A stretch of DNA of 64,000 nucleotides, taken from positions 248,001-312,000 of the forward strand of contig WFMF01000147.1 in NCBI GenBank assembly GCA_011033025.1. Reading direction: 5' to 3'. Both the position numbers and the translations under genes were made by a program. Origin of the DNA: Beroe forskalii (lineage: Eukaryota > Ctenophora > Nuda > Beroida > Beroidae). Position 1 is the first letter of the stretch; every line of letters starts with the position of its first letter. Below are positions 22,033 to 35,427 of the stretch, piece by piece. The notes beneath the pieces were generated by a model. The model worked only from the letters and a program-made list of their open reading frames with translations, made no database searches and was not told the origin of the DNA.

Positions 22033-23895
22033 ATGAAATAAGATCATATAGTGACCTCATGGGTGATGTTTTAAATCATCGAGTGTATGTCTTCATTCCT
22101 GGTTGTAAAACAGAATTGTTACAGATGTTTGAAATCATGCATAATACATAATACCCATCACCATATTTAGATATCGAGCTCTGTGATATTTCTTAAATTC
22201 ATTCTATAACAGATGACCTGTATTTCACAACCAGGTTCACAAATCGCAAATTATGCCTAAATAAAGAAATCTAGAGACTTATTCATCACTTTCAGCTCTA
22301 TTTATGGTTATGTTTATAACTCGAATTTCATGGAGTGATCTAGCGGTGAATTTCATACTTAGCAGATAAGAATTTAAATGGTAATAAATTATTTTCTGTG
22401 AATTCTCTCAATGCTAAATTTAAACTTAATGAACATGGTATGTTATGTATCGTCATGCATTTTTTGCAACACATTAGTACTTAACCGGAATCATGCTATA
22501 CGCCTAGAACCAATTCCAATATGGAATTTGACAGCAGTTCATTAAAAAGCCGGATCAATCAGACATCAGTTGTGGCACAAGTTCAATTTGAAACTAGTCT
22601 GTAACAGCAGTTATTAGACAAGTACACTTTTCCTACCTTTGTACGCTTTGCTACCAAAACAATCACAGTTTACATTGACACTGGAATACACTTGGAGACC
22701 GCAACAGTGCAGCACATTGATACCAATTCGTACTGACACCAGTATATTTTGACACTAAAACGCATTGGCCATTCATATCACAGAGACAGCAGTTAACGTA
22801 AGTCCCAATATCACTGGATGATCGACGCTGTCTGGCCATCATTAATATTGCAGATCGGAGATTGCATTCGTGAACTCGCATACTCTTATAGAATGGTGTA
22901 GTGGTGTACCAGCGAAAACTCTTCAATAGAATTTTGATGTTGAAACTGTAAAAATGTGCTTAGCACATCGCTGAAATAACAACACACGATTTGAGAATGC
23001 CTCATTCCTGACATTAAATGTTTCCCGATATTAACACCTGCTGTTGATACAATTGTTTTGAATAATTTGTTTTGGTTTCCGTTGTAACTGGATAGGTCTG
23101 AACGACCGCTGAACAAGCAGCATTGGAACTCTTCAAGAAATTCCCACGCATCATGTGCGCGCGGCTCAAACACCAAAATATGATGACGCGCGCATCACAA
23201 AGTGTGCGCAACAAATAAAGTAAGACAAAGTGGACGTAGCCGCGCGTTACGTTGAGTTCCAATTAATGCCGTTCAGTCAGTAGATGTTCTAGCCCAAAAT
23301 TGTCATGATTCTACATGTGGATTCACCTATTGATCCTCGACAAAGCATGCGGCGCGTGCCGTAGGAAACGCAAAAAAGCTCCTACTATTTTCCAAGAATA
23401 TCTGCAAATGAGATCATGATACGGGTAAGGTTTCATCCAATCAAGCAGGCGACTCGGCATGATCTATTACCCACTTCACTCTGTGATAATTACGTCCTAA
23501 AACTTAGGATGTGATATCAAGCAGACATAATGTATGCCACAAGGAGACAAAGAGGATACTTTAATTCACGGATTACTGGGAAATCCATGACAAAAATGAA
23601 GAGGAACCCCCATGTAGATCATGACAATTCCATGACAATTCTGCTAGAACATCTACTCAATTCGGGTTTCGAATATCACAATTCAATGGCACCATGATAC
23701 TGTAAAGATGGAAGATCCAGGGAAGGGCCAGTAGGGGCTGTGTGCAATTAGTAATTGGTTGTGAGTGAAGTCATCGCTATGACTTGAAATGGTGAATTAC
23801 TGACATGAAACCACAAACGTTTGGCGACACACAACACAATGGAAAGGAGCCATTACCCAGCCCATCGAAATGAGGAGTGTGCAAGTAACTCTTAC
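22033..23895. other. ARHGAP21/23 intron, no gene seen
   Basis: 22530-22780 has loosely repeated GACAGCAGTTCA/GACACCAGTA motifs reminiscent of the satellite core at 2200-3110. 23150-23250 is locally CG-rich (GCGCGC). Confidence 0.4.
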
Positions 23896-23974
23896 CGCTT
23901 CTTCATCATTGCCACTACGTCATCAAGTGATTTACTGAACACGCTCACACCACTCACTTTCAGAATCCTGTCAC
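23896..23974 (-). CDS. ARHGAP21/23: ARHGAP21/23-like exon: middle of PDZ domain
   Basis: The acceptor is TTTGCCGCAG before 23974 and the donor is GTAAGA after 23896. The exon completes a Gly codon and encodes GDRILKVSGVSVFSKSLDDV and VAMMKK. GDRI is the typical PDZ strand after the first helix, and the LDDVVAMMKK helix lines the peptide-binding groove. It compares with [20 protein letters not shown] in vertebrate ARHGAP21. Length 79 bases, phases 1 in and 2 out. Confidence 0.9.
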
Positions 23975-24371
23975 CTGCGGCAAATTGAGAGGGTGTTAAG
24001 GGGTGACGTCATTATCAGGGTTTAGAATGGTCAATTGACTGTACACAAGACTGTAAAACTAGTGTCTAAGTAGGGAATAATGAGGCATGACTATTGATCA
24101 TGCGATAAATCACTTTTGATCACGGTTCAAGACTTTCTGTTAAATCAGCCAGTAGTACGTTATGAGAGGGGCTCTTATCTGAGACATGAGTTAATTGAGA
24201 GAGGAAGTGAGGCAATACCGCATAACCACTTTACCATAGGGCATTGCAGTGGTTTTAAGATGATTTCAAGAAGAACATATGTGAAGTCATCCCACATTCT
24301 GTTATCAGAATCGTCCCACCATTTTTCAGTAATTCTCTGTGTCAAGACAACAGTCAACATATAAAACTGAC

Positions 24372-24453
24372 CTTTTTTAAGTCCTGCTTTTGCTGCGGGC
24401 CCATTGGCATCCAACTCCTTTACAAATATCGTAGCCATTCTGTGATACGGGCT
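24372..24453 (-). CDS. ARHGAP21/23: ARHGAP21/23-like exon: PDZ domain, second strand and helix
   Basis: The acceptor is TTCATTTCAG before 24453 and the donor is GTCAGT after 24372. It encodes SPYHRMATIFVKELDANGPA and AKAGLKK, equivalent to DTIFVKQVKEGGPAFEAGL in ARHGAP21: a conserved strand and the GPA...AGL loop and helix of PDZ folds. Phase 0 in, phase 1 out. The intron upstream on this strand is about 14 kb and full of mobile elements. Confidence 0.9.
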
Positions 24454-27293
24454 CTGAAATGAAACATGAATAGGTTTCTGAGGAATTATGCAGAATTACA
24501 GAAACAATAAACATTGTAGGAATGGCTCATTAATCATTATTCTTGGAATTGCTTGGAATTATTCGCTCTTCCAACTTCCCTTTACTCAGAATTGTCTGTA
24601 ATTGTGTTTGTAATGTGGAATGTTTGTGAAGTACATTCAAAGAAATGTATCATAATGCGTCCTCCACGTTCCAACCAAACCACTTAAAGTGCATCATCAT
24701 TAGAAATTGCGGTACATTGCGCACTGAACAGGGCCAGAATTAGGTACAAATGTCGCATTATAAAAGTGGTCATAGCAGAATTAACTAATTATGAGGACAA
24801 ATAAGAAAGGCAGAAAAGGGTAAATTATGGTATACCAAGTGCTACCGCCTTTTGTTACCAAACAGAATAAATTAATAAAACATTCTATTCGCTTACACCA
24901 ACTACCTACCTTCATGACTCACATTACTTTAAACACCCCTTTGACATTTCTCCATTTTAACTCACTTTTAACTTACAACTCACTTGATAACTCACTTTTA
25001 ACTTACAACTCACTTCATAACTCACTTTTTAATTTACAACTATATATCAACAGATGTTAAAAGCGGTACTATGTAACAAAGTGGTAGTTCTTATCACCCT
25101 ATAAAGTACCACAATGTGAGGTCCATTGTTGACAGTTGTAGTTGAGTGTGAAACTCAGCTACACAATACCCACACACACAATAACATTCATGTGACTATT
25201 CCAGGTATACCCACAACTGATGTAGCTTGTGTTGGAGAACTAACTATAATCATATTTCAGAGTGACCAATTGGTGAGGTTTCGTATTCGAGTGCGTGATC
25301 ATGCGTGATACGTACTCGAGTTCACAGATCGCGTACTCGAATACGCATTTTTACATTTATTTCGAATGATTTTCTTTTCCAACATCTGTACAGCTAATGA
25401 TAGAAATCGAAGGCCTTCTTGATTCCTCGTGTACGTGTTATAGTTTGTCGGCACAACCAGATTAACTATCTTATTCATGCGTGACACACCTAAGGTATGG
25501 AGAGTCACTTCCTCTATGTGATCAGCTGGTCACATTTGTTACAAAGTTAGCACTTCACAGGTCTCACAATGTTATTTATTGAAGTACTGAGTCTCTGAAG
25601 CAAATAGCTCCTTAATTAAAAGCGTAAAGCAGTACCTACATTCTACAACCACTGTAGCCTGTAGGTATACAGAACAAGGGCATGTGTACTATATTAGTCA
25701 GCGATTGTGAAGTCAAAACAAGCTCTTTATCCATGACATCATCTGCTGACTGTTGGCAGTAAATAATAATACCACAAGTAAATAATAAAAATACCACTAC
25801 AATTACAGAACCATGAAATATAAAAGACTAAATATCTTAATAATATACTTTAAAATGCTTTTAAATGACCTAACATATACCGACAGCAGTTAGCGCTGTC
25901 TACTACAAATTCTGTAGTAATACGAACAATAGTGGGTGTTGATGATTTGTTGATTGAGTGACACCTTTCAGCAACCTCATACCCTTGCATTATATAACTA
26001 AAGTCTGTATATATATATATTGACGAAGCTATCAACTTCATTATCATTACGTTATTATACGTAAAGTGTTGAGAGTTATCATACGTTCTCCGAGCGTGGT
26101 ATCTGATAATACCCTGGAGCGCTCGACCAAATTTATCGGATCCCTTGGTCCGATCTATAAACCGTAACAACCACAATCCGACGGGTATTATATCAAATAA
26201 TACTTCCCACTTTTAGAGTAACGTCCTCACACTGCTCGAAGGTCACGTACACGGCTCTCAAACTGAGGCATTGTTTTGTCATGGTACAACAAGCAGCAGC
26301 AGTAGAAAGCACTTGCTTATCTACGCACGTACGAAAGAGGGGACTAAGGGGGGATTCATTGTTCTCATGGAGGAGAAGAAAACAATGGATAATATGGCGT
26401 GTTATGATGAGGTGTTATATGTAATACACTGGATATCCACCAGAGTGTGTAATGTATACACAAATAAATACATTGCACACTACAGACATACATCCTTGCA
26501 GACTTCGTACTGTATGGTGCACACAATGGTATAAGTCTTCGAAATAATACATTGCATGGTGTACATTTCATTGCATGTACATATTTTGAATGTTTTAAGG
26601 CCCTGGCAAAGACCCAAAATGTAGGCAGGAATCGAAACAAGCCAATCCCAAAAAAGGCAACTATATAATTTTGAGCTGCTATGCCCAAAAATAAGAAGTC
26701 GCAAACAATGTCACCTGGTTTTTGTGAAGCGTCCGAAGGATTTTGTGTGTGGTACACTATACCCCAATCGGGAACACAATGAACGAACTTACACAGTTCT
26801 CGGTGATAGAGGTGCGAAAGTTTCTGACAAAACTAAGATGACCCAATTTGGCTTGATTCGTGCGGCTTTAATTACTGCTACTGCCAACTAAGCACAATGA
26901 GTTGAGGATATCATCCCATCTTATGTCAATAGCATATTATTATTATTCAGTTGATCACATCAGTACTCAGTTGTATGAATAATGATGATAAAATTGAATA
27001 TTGAGCTTATTTTCCGCTAAACCATATGATTGAGCGGGAAGTAAAAAGTCGGAATAACTGTTTATTTATGTTTTACGAGAAATGTTTTATGTCATCTATT
27101 CATTCTTCTTTCACCACTCACAATCCTGATAACGTCGTCATGATGAAGAGAATGTGTTACTATAGACTGTAAAAGAAGTAATAATTGAATTTTATGAGTA
27201 TGAGTTGAGTGCGTGTTTGTATTTTAACATACCACAGATTCACAGAAAGTACGCAGCACTCAACCACTCAGGATATAACCAATCACTGACTTA
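24454..27293. other. Large ARHGAP21/23 intron, first part
   Basis: A 31-base direct repeat of AACTCACTTTTAACTTAC type lies at 24957-25042. A palindromic patch of CGTATTCGAGT/ACTCGAATACG type lies at 25280-25347. A short (TA)n lies at 26010-26020. No exon is supported. Confidence 0.45.
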
Positions 27294-27378
27294 TTTTAAT
27301 CTATGAACTACAGTACAGAAGTGCTGTAGTCCGATCAGTCCATATCTCAGGGTTACAAAAAGCAATATAAAATGAACA
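27294..27378. repeat. Dispersed repeat with CTACAGTACAGAAGTGCTGTAG core, copy 2
   Basis: It is almost identical to 9293-9376 from TTTTAATCTATGAACTACAG to AATATAAAATGAAC, although the two sites are 18 kb apart and their flanks differ. Confidence 0.75.
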
Positions 27379-27649
27379 TACATGTATGCAAGTAAATTCC
27401 ATAATGACCTCATGTATATTATATTCATGAATGAGTTGCTACTTTCAGAGGCATATCTTTAGACATGTTTAAGTAAATATCTTGATGATCTCCCTAAATT
27501 TGGCTGCATATACAAGAGTAGGCAAATTCATTCGTCTTCGTGTGTTGCTAGCAGCAACATTCCAGATACAAACCAATCCCTTATTTTGCGAGATATTCGA
27601 ATCAGTCAGGTACCGGATAGGACTGGTGGAGATGATATTGTCTTTACAT

Positions 27650-28010
27650 TTCGTTTTTATTTTTCCCATTTCGAGAACATATGAGTATTATTTAAAAAAA
27701 AGTAAAAACAAATTTTTGGGCTCTGATTTAAAATGGTTTTTAAAAGGGAAAAAATTTTGGACATTGTTCCCTTTTATGTTGTAAGACATTTTAAAAGGGT
27801 ACATTTTTTAAATCTAAGGGCTTTTTAGATGGGGCTTAGGAATTTTTTTATTATCAGCAACATGGGGGGGCAAAAATACCCAGGGAAACCCCTACAAGGG
27901 GCTCTTGTTTGGGGGGTTTTTTGGGGGTGAAAAACTCTTGATAAAAAAAGCAAAAATTTAACTGTCAGAACTCTTTTTGGACCATTTGCCATCTGACTAT
28001 ATATTTACCC
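27650..28010. other. Homopolymer-stuttered segment, probable low-quality assembly
   Basis: Dense runs of T, A and G (TTTAAAAAAAAG, GGGGGGGTTTTTTGGGGG, CATGGGGGGGC) with the same texture as 13470-14000. Confidence 0.4.
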
Positions 28011-31000
28011 CCTTTTTTCACTGCTTTAAAAAATTTGTTTGTACTGTAAAGATTCATTAATCGACAGTAATAACGTGCAGGGTTCAAGACGGGAATTTTA
28101 ATTTTTTTTAAATGGGAATGAGTGTACGTATGTCTATGTAATTGTGTTAGAGACTGTTTTATACTGCAATAATCAGGGTCATATGCAACATATACATACA
28201 CCCGTAGTAAAGTGTGTCTATTTTTAGGGTTGTAAATTTATAAAAGTATAATATTGGGGAAAGTAGAGTCCTAAATGCGGAGACCCTCACCATCCAGTTA
28301 AGCGAAAATAAGAGCTCTCTGGCTATCACTGGTAAAAGCTATAATTTTCGTAAAGCTGAATGAGTTTGGTAAATTATAGGGTTGCCAGAACTTTGACTGA
28401 TAATGGATATTGAACTGTCATGCGACAACACACGCCCATTTTCTCCAATAGCCGTTGGCAGCGAAAACAGTTGGTTTACGTTTTCAGTATCGTATTACGA
28501 ATGTTATAAAGCAGCCGATTCATTAGCTCATTACATCAGAATTGTAAGCGATGACATGTCTTAATATTGCTTTATAATAGGTGAAAATAACTTTCATTTC
28601 CGAAAACAAGGTGATACATGTTATTGAATTTATGTAAAATATGCTAGATTCTTTTTTCGTGATATCTAAATTTAGCATAAATGAGAAACTAAGGGTAGCG
28701 TTTTCTGAAGAAAATGTTCATACTAAATCGAGTCGGTTTTGTTTTAATCCAATCGTCTTTACATTCATTTATTCAGCAGCCAGAAAGAGCAAATTCTAAC
28801 TGAATTGCTGCATTAATATTACAGATACCTATCGAAAAAAAACTATTCCATCTTGTGATTATTTTCCTTTATGATTCTGGCCCTATGGAGAATGGAAATA
28901 AGTAGAATTGAAGCCGAAGCTCCAGATGTATGCATGTAAGCTGACGTCCAGTGATCCTGGACCCTGGTTATCAGTTCTCATAAGGTGCTAGATACTAGAC
29001 ACCACTCACTGATATGCCAGATACATATAACGTGATAATGACCAGGTAATCCTTATCTCTACCACCAACATGAAGTGAGACAGAACTTGGGCTGAAGGGA
29101 TACACACTGGTACAGAAATAGACTCTAGAAGTTTAGTGACAACATAATATATGTACACTGATCTGTGATCTGGGGCTGTGTATGGCTCAAGTGGTAGGAT
29201 ATGTTTCACAGAAGTCACTGGTTAAAGTGTGGCAACATGAAAGGTAAACTCATAATATTTCCTTCACACAATTGTTGTAGATCATGAATCATGATGTCTC
29301 ATCCTCTATCTATCAACTATATAATATAGATAAATGTTTTCGTGTGTACGAGTGCGTGTTTATTGTGTTCCATCAGCTATTATAACTTTATAAGGTTTAC
29401 AAGCCGTTCATAATGAATAAAAAGAGAGTAGATCCCGTCTCATTAAAAGCAGATAAAGCAATAATGAGGAAGCGAATGACAGACAAAAAGACACTGACAC
29501 AAAGTGTCTTTTGATAGCAAACCCACTCATAGATGATACTGATAAGGGGTGTAAAGTTTTACTCTATAACTCTCTAGCTGCAGCTCTATGAACAAACTGC
29601 TCAGAGTTTACACGTTTGAATCATCCACGACTAAGAAAAGCTAGATAGTCCTACGAAGAGTCAGTGCTGAATCCCCTACTAAAGTGTTAAGCCAGTGCTG
29701 TGTTTGCAGGTCCTGTAAACTCATTGCTGACAATAACAAGTTGTACGAGTTGTGCGAGTAACAAATGACAAGATACACCGTACTGTGTGCACAGTACTAT
29801 ACAAAGACCGTACAAACTCTCAGCAGACTCAGGAACCACTGATGGTTTGGGATAAATTGCGTGTCACATACATATTATATACATATGAAGATATACAAAG
29901 ATACGAAATTTAGGGATATATAATATATATCCTCACAGAGATTCCAAATAAGCATCCCAAATAATTATTTCAAAAAGTACGAGCATTTCAAGCGTACTAG
30001 ACCAATCTAAGCTGTGCAAAGTGTACACAACACTTCAGATGAAATTAGATAATACATTCAGTAATGCGTGCTTCATAAAAATTATAGCCTTGTCTGACTA
30101 TGACCGTATAGAAAAGTGACGGAGGTACGAATAGTCAAGACATACAGGTACAAAGTATTGCGATAGTATGGATTCAACCAGGAGCTTTCCAAATGTTGCA
30201 TAAGAGGAATCCAATGTCTTATCTATAGAGGTGTAGTTTTACTTCGTCGATTATTCGCGATTACACTTTCTGTATTTCCTGATGATGTACCAAATTCATT
30301 GCGTTGCAACATTTATATTTCATACCTAAAGTTACATAACCTTTCATTTTTTAGGAAAACATTGAAATAAGCAACTGTAAGTACCCGTTAAACTCCAAAA
30401 AGGAGAGGAAGCGATTCAAATTAGCACCTCCTGATCTTTCCAGTATTCAATAATGACAGTCAGAACTCAGATTGTCAGAATGCCAGATTACTGTGGTAAC
30501 GTGTCATGTGCATCATATCAGAGGATAAGGGATAACATCATACAGATTGCAGAGGAATGCAGCACTGCAGTAAACCGAAAGATCCTAGAGGTATTGCGTA
30601 GATACTCAACACGAAGTTTAGTGGAATTCCCAGCATTCTAATGAAAGTTCGTTGGATTGTTATCGCTCTTTTCAGCATTCTTCGTAAAGATCTTTGTAAA
30701 AAGGCGTACTTTTGACAGTCTGTAATCCGTATACCACTATACCAAACACATGAAAGTAGGATGAGCTGATTTTTATTCATCCCACCAATTTTATTTGAAA
30801 GGTTCAAATCATATATTGCAGTAATATGTATACAATGTCACTTTTTTAAAATTTCCTACTTATTAAAGCAACATATAACTTGGGGAACACAACACAGCCG
30901 AGCCATAATAACAGTGTTCCCCTCAAATAAAAACAATCAACTTATATTTGTATAGATAAATATAAGAGCCGCAAGATAAATAAATAGATATTTAGGTGCC

Positions 31001-32510
31001 CATAAAAAGCTATAAGTAAACAAATACTAAAACTCAATTATTAAATAACAAATGAAGTAAACCCTGAGTCAGGATTCGGTTAAAATTCGGTTAAAAGTTT
31101 GGTCGCGGGAGGCTGTAGCCTGTTTAAAATCACACACATTCAATAAATAATTACCTATAACACGTCCACCACTGCATCACCGGTGACGGAAAGTCAAGTG
31201 TTTTCCCATGGGAAATTCATCAAGCACCACAGTGGCAGTGTGGTGCTGTAATATCTGCCGTGGTTATGAAGCAGGTATCTAGTGTATCCGATGTGCAGTA
31301 GCCTCGCCCTACTCTCTCAATGTAAACAAGGTGCCTACTTCCTTACCTGCTTTCTAATGTAATCGTGTGTAAACAAAGCTTTGCAAGCAACCGCACGTGC
31401 ACCTTGGTACATCAATCAGGCGTGTTTGTACAATATAAACATGTGTGCGTGCCATTATGGTGAATGAAAGGATTTAACCACAAAGAAGAAAGAATCAATT
31501 CTCTTATTATCTCAATAGCTGCTGTACACACTGGGCAATCACAAAGATTGATATCACGGATGCTGCCTGACTATTCCCTCTGTATTCTCACAAGTCACAA
31601 TGCTATTAGCATGCAACTATCTTCACACGCCCGAAATCTCGGATTGAATTTCTCACAATCTCATTATATCTTGATTCACACACTTCCAGATCCAGCAACC
31701 TTCTGATGGAAATGATTTTGTGCATTTCCCTTTCTTATCACGAAACACTCTTCTTATCTAGCTTTGTGTAGAGGGCAGACTTTGTAGGAAAAAATGTTTG
31801 CAGTAGACCTGCGTCATGCAACTTTTGCATCAAAGCGTGTAGACTGTAGATTATATTTTGCCATCAACCAACTCTCTGACTTTCGCGAATTCACGTTCCT
31901 CATTGCAATACGAGAAAGTGGTATTTTATATCCGTTAAACAATTATACCGTATATGAAATTGAGAACTTCATTATATCTGCTCCGAATTTATAAAAGATG
32001 CTGCTTCTGAAAATTCTAAATATCTGGTGATTTCAGATAATGAACATCAAATGAAGCTCACAGATATGTTACAAGCCTTACAGCTTTACAGGGTATTCTT
32101 ACGGAAACTTCGGTCCCTCGCAGAACTACAGAATGATGAAAATATGATAAAGATATGATTAAATAGATCGTTTCATTTCAAAAACAAAATACCAAAATAT
32201 ATACTCCACTTCTTGAAAAAGGCCCGACTTAGTCAATGCTAAGTATCACAAACACGACAAGAAATTTTTGCTTTTAGTGTGTCTCAACAATAACACCTTT
32301 TTTGTAGTAGACTTTTCTAATGCCAATTTAAGTAGGTAGGTAATGGTAGCTATCACAGCAATGCCTATGTAAATCGGATACCTACTTCGATGAATAGAAA
32401 ATCAGCTTATGGTTTGTTTAGTATATGTCACTGAGCTGACTTGGATTGTGAAATCAACAGGAAATATTCTGTAATTGCGATCTTTTCTCAGATGCCACAA
32501 CCCCGGTTGG
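28011..32510. other. Large ARHGAP21/23 intron, middle part
   Basis: Mostly unique AT-rich DNA. An inverted 28-base match to the end of the Naiad pseudo-LTR lies at 30209-30236. An ATTCGGTTAAA direct repeat lies at 31073-31098. No exon, RNA gene or long ORF is supported. Confidence 0.4.
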
Positions 32511-32544
32511 AATAAAGGTTAGGCTGGTTGCCAATCCTGTGCAA

Positions 32545-32685
32545 GCGAAGCGAGCATGGTAGCTTTTGGTTGCGAGCGAGGTGCCGCGAAGCGGCGCCGA
32601 GCGAGCTGCAGCAGGGGTCTGGGGGCGCAGCCCCAGCGGGTCCAGGGGCAGAGCCCCGGTGGGGTCTAGGGGGCGAAGCCCCGGA
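32545..32685. repeat. GC-rich array of GGGGCGNAGCCCC hairpins
   Basis: Three successive units of about 23-26 bases each contain a small palindrome: GGGGGCGCAGCCCC, GGGGCAGAGCCCC and GGGGGCGAAGCCCC. They are preceded by GCGAAGCGAGC and GCCGCGAAGCGGC. The same GGGGGCGCAGCCCC box occurs once in each CACTCAG element (near 11150 and 36230). Confidence 0.8.
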
Positions 32686-33360
32686 AAATTTTGCTAAAAA
32701 ATATATAATTTTGCAGGGTTTTCCTTCATTTGAGCAAGAAAATATCCGAGATTTAAACAGCGTGTTTCATTCAAAAATCTCTAATTTTTGATTCAGAAGC
32801 CCCTGAGTAGGCTACACATTATGTAATTCAAAATTATTTCCACCTGACAGACAAAATTTGAATCACTTACTCACTGCTCACTATTCTTTTACTCAACCAA
32901 TTGATGAATTGTAAAAGTAAATGTTCATGTTTCAAAGATCAATTGTGTGTCAGGCTTATAACTTAATAACTAACAAATATACACTCAGTTTTTTTTATAA
33001 GAAACTTATTGAAATCCTAGGCTACAAGTTTCTTATTTTTTCACGATTTTGAGCCTAAAAGTTTCTTAATCGGTTTCTTAATTCTACATACCGACATACC
33101 GTACGAAAAATGTCTACGAAATTTCAACATAGGAACCTACTGTAGACTGTAGTTGAGGATTAGAATCGAAACCTTCTGATATTTTCAGTTAAATTATACT
33201 TTTAAGCATGTTTTTATCTTAAAAGATTTGTGCAGCTGTATTATACAATAATGTTCAGGGATCTTCATCAAATGTTCTTCCAAAAAAGTTTGAAATTTTG
33301 AAATTTAGATAATATCTAAATCATATAATGCTTGGAACTTTTGGAAATAGATATGGAACT

Positions 33361-35302
33361 CATCGATAGCAGCCAGAATGCAAGTTGGCCATTTTTGACA
33401 CTTAAAGGCTTCTGTGCAGTGAAATAGGCATCCCAGATGGTTGGAAACAGTCTTATATGAAAGAACTCATTGATATCTATCATTTGCAACAAAATTATCA
33501 AAATCCGACCTTGCGTTGAGATTTTATGAGTTAAAACCACCTAAAAAGTCGCTTTCGATTTGTGACATGACTTGATTTTCCCCTCACAAAAGAGCTCATA
33601 ACTCAAAAACTAAAAGATACAGCCTTGGGACCTATCTCAAAAATTCGAAGACCCTCTTACATAAGAAGAGTCTTTACTGGAAGGTCAAGTCCTTAGAGTG
33701 GCCCGGTTGAGGTTATCGAAGGCGGTGTCTAATGCAGTGGCCTTGCCTGCGTCATGGGCCAGCCTTCTTAACCTCAATATCCAACACAGAAGAAACCAAT
33801 CTACACCAAACTGTAGTACCCATGGCTGCTACAAGTTGACATGGATAGATCCTGGCTACCTGCTTTACTTTTCCGTAGTCTGGTTAAAGGCGGTTATGCA
33901 GCCTTGTATGAAGGACCTATTATTCCCAGAGGGGAGGGCCTGACCTGGTGGTGTCTTACCAACGTAGTACCCATGGTGGCTACAAGTTGGTGGCGTCGCT
34001 AGTCCTACCTCTTTATGTTTGTCCCTCAGGGGTTAATCTTAGGCCCGTTTCCGAAAACCGGGTTTTTGGATGTCGCGACTCAAATTTAGCCTCAAGACCA
34101 CAACAGAAGCCAATGAAAACATATTTTATTTACCAAGATGAAGCTGAAACTGTCAAGGATCACCTCAAACCAAAATTTTGCACAATGGGATGAATTTGTA
34201 GCTCTCAGGTGAGGTTAGCGATGTCCTCCCGGGAATTTCATCTTAAAATTTGGCCTTGTTTTGCCTCAAATGAACAACGCAAGGTCAAAAACTCCCAACT
34301 TTTTGAACCAGAGTATATTCTGACCTCTTGATTAATATTACATTTCTTTAAGAGGACTGAAGCACCTCCATGAGGTTAAAATGGCTAAAAACTGTAAAAA
34401 TCCAGGTTTTCAGATGTCGCGACACAGTTTTAGCCTCAAGACAGCAACAAAAGCCAATGAAAAACAGATTCTTGATGGCAAAATGAAGCTGAAACTGTCT
34501 AGGATCACCTCAAACCCAAATTTTTCACAATGGGATGGATTGGTGGCTCTCAGGAGGTTAAGTGACTTCCTCCCGGGATTTTATCAAAAATTCAGGCCAT
34601 TTTTAGCCTCAAATGGACAACGCAAGGTCAAAAACTCCCAAATTTGACCAAGGAAGTATATTTTGACCTTTTGATTGAGACTGATAACTTTGGGAGGACT
34701 CAAACACTTCTTTGATGTTTGAACTTTTGAAGTGGCTAAAAACAGTAAAATCCAGGTTTTGAGATGTCGCGACAAAATTTAGCCTCAAACAGCAACAAAA
34801 AGCAAGTAAAGACATATTCTTGATACCAAAATGAAGCTGAAACTGTCTAGATCACCTCAAATCAAAAATTTTACTCATTAGGATTTGTTGGCAGATCTCA
34901 GGTGAGGATAAGTGTCTTCCTTCCCATGTTTTTATCAAAAAGTTGGATTTTGTGTTAGCCTCAAATCGACAACGCAAGGTCACAAATTCCTAAATTTTGA
35001 CCTAAAGGTGGATTTTGACCTCCAGATCAAGAAAAAAAAATACTTTTTGGAGGATTAAAACACTCCTTTGATGCATTAAATGGCCAAAAGCTGTGAAATA
35101 AGGCATTTTTGCTCAAATCAGCCTCATATTTAACCTCACAGTTGCCACAAATAAGGTAATATCATGTTCAAAAAGTTTTTTGGTCACCACAGATGTCCAA
35201 ACTAACTTTTATGTGAAAAGATTGGCATTATAACCTTTTTGAAAAAATGATGTATAAATAAGCCAATGTCACAAATTCCTTACATTCTGGCTGCTATCAA
35301 TG
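33361..35302. mobile_element. TIR element with CATYGATAGCAGCCAGAATG ends, AACT duplication
   Basis: The ends are 24-base inverted repeats differing at two positions, beginning CATCGATAGCAG on the left and CATTGATAGCAG on the right. AACT occurs on both sides (33357-33360, 35303-35306). Copy 1 at 133-145 has ATGGAACTGTAATAG uninterrupted, proving this is an insertion. The interior from about 34060 to 35060 is a tandem array of three diverged units of about 345-350 bases, marked by ATGTCGCGAC at 34070, 34413 and 34763. No transposase was recognised. Confidence 0.8.
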
Positions 35303-35427
35303 AACTGTAATAGTGTCCTGTCGCAACAACAATTTCTAAATTTCTGTTTTGTGCTTTAGTATCTGGCATGTTACTTTAAACCGAAAAATCATGAAAGATT
35401 CATTTTCTAAATTTCTATTCTACATTA

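Noticed and set aside
25850-26757. Minus-strand ORFs of 108 and 130 codons
   Set aside because: No domain, no splice signals in phase with ARHGAP exons, and composition like flanking intron DNA.
33698-34647. Three ORFs of 81-88 codons
   Set aside because: They fall within a non-autonomous TIR element and its 350-base tandem units, and lack transposase motifs.
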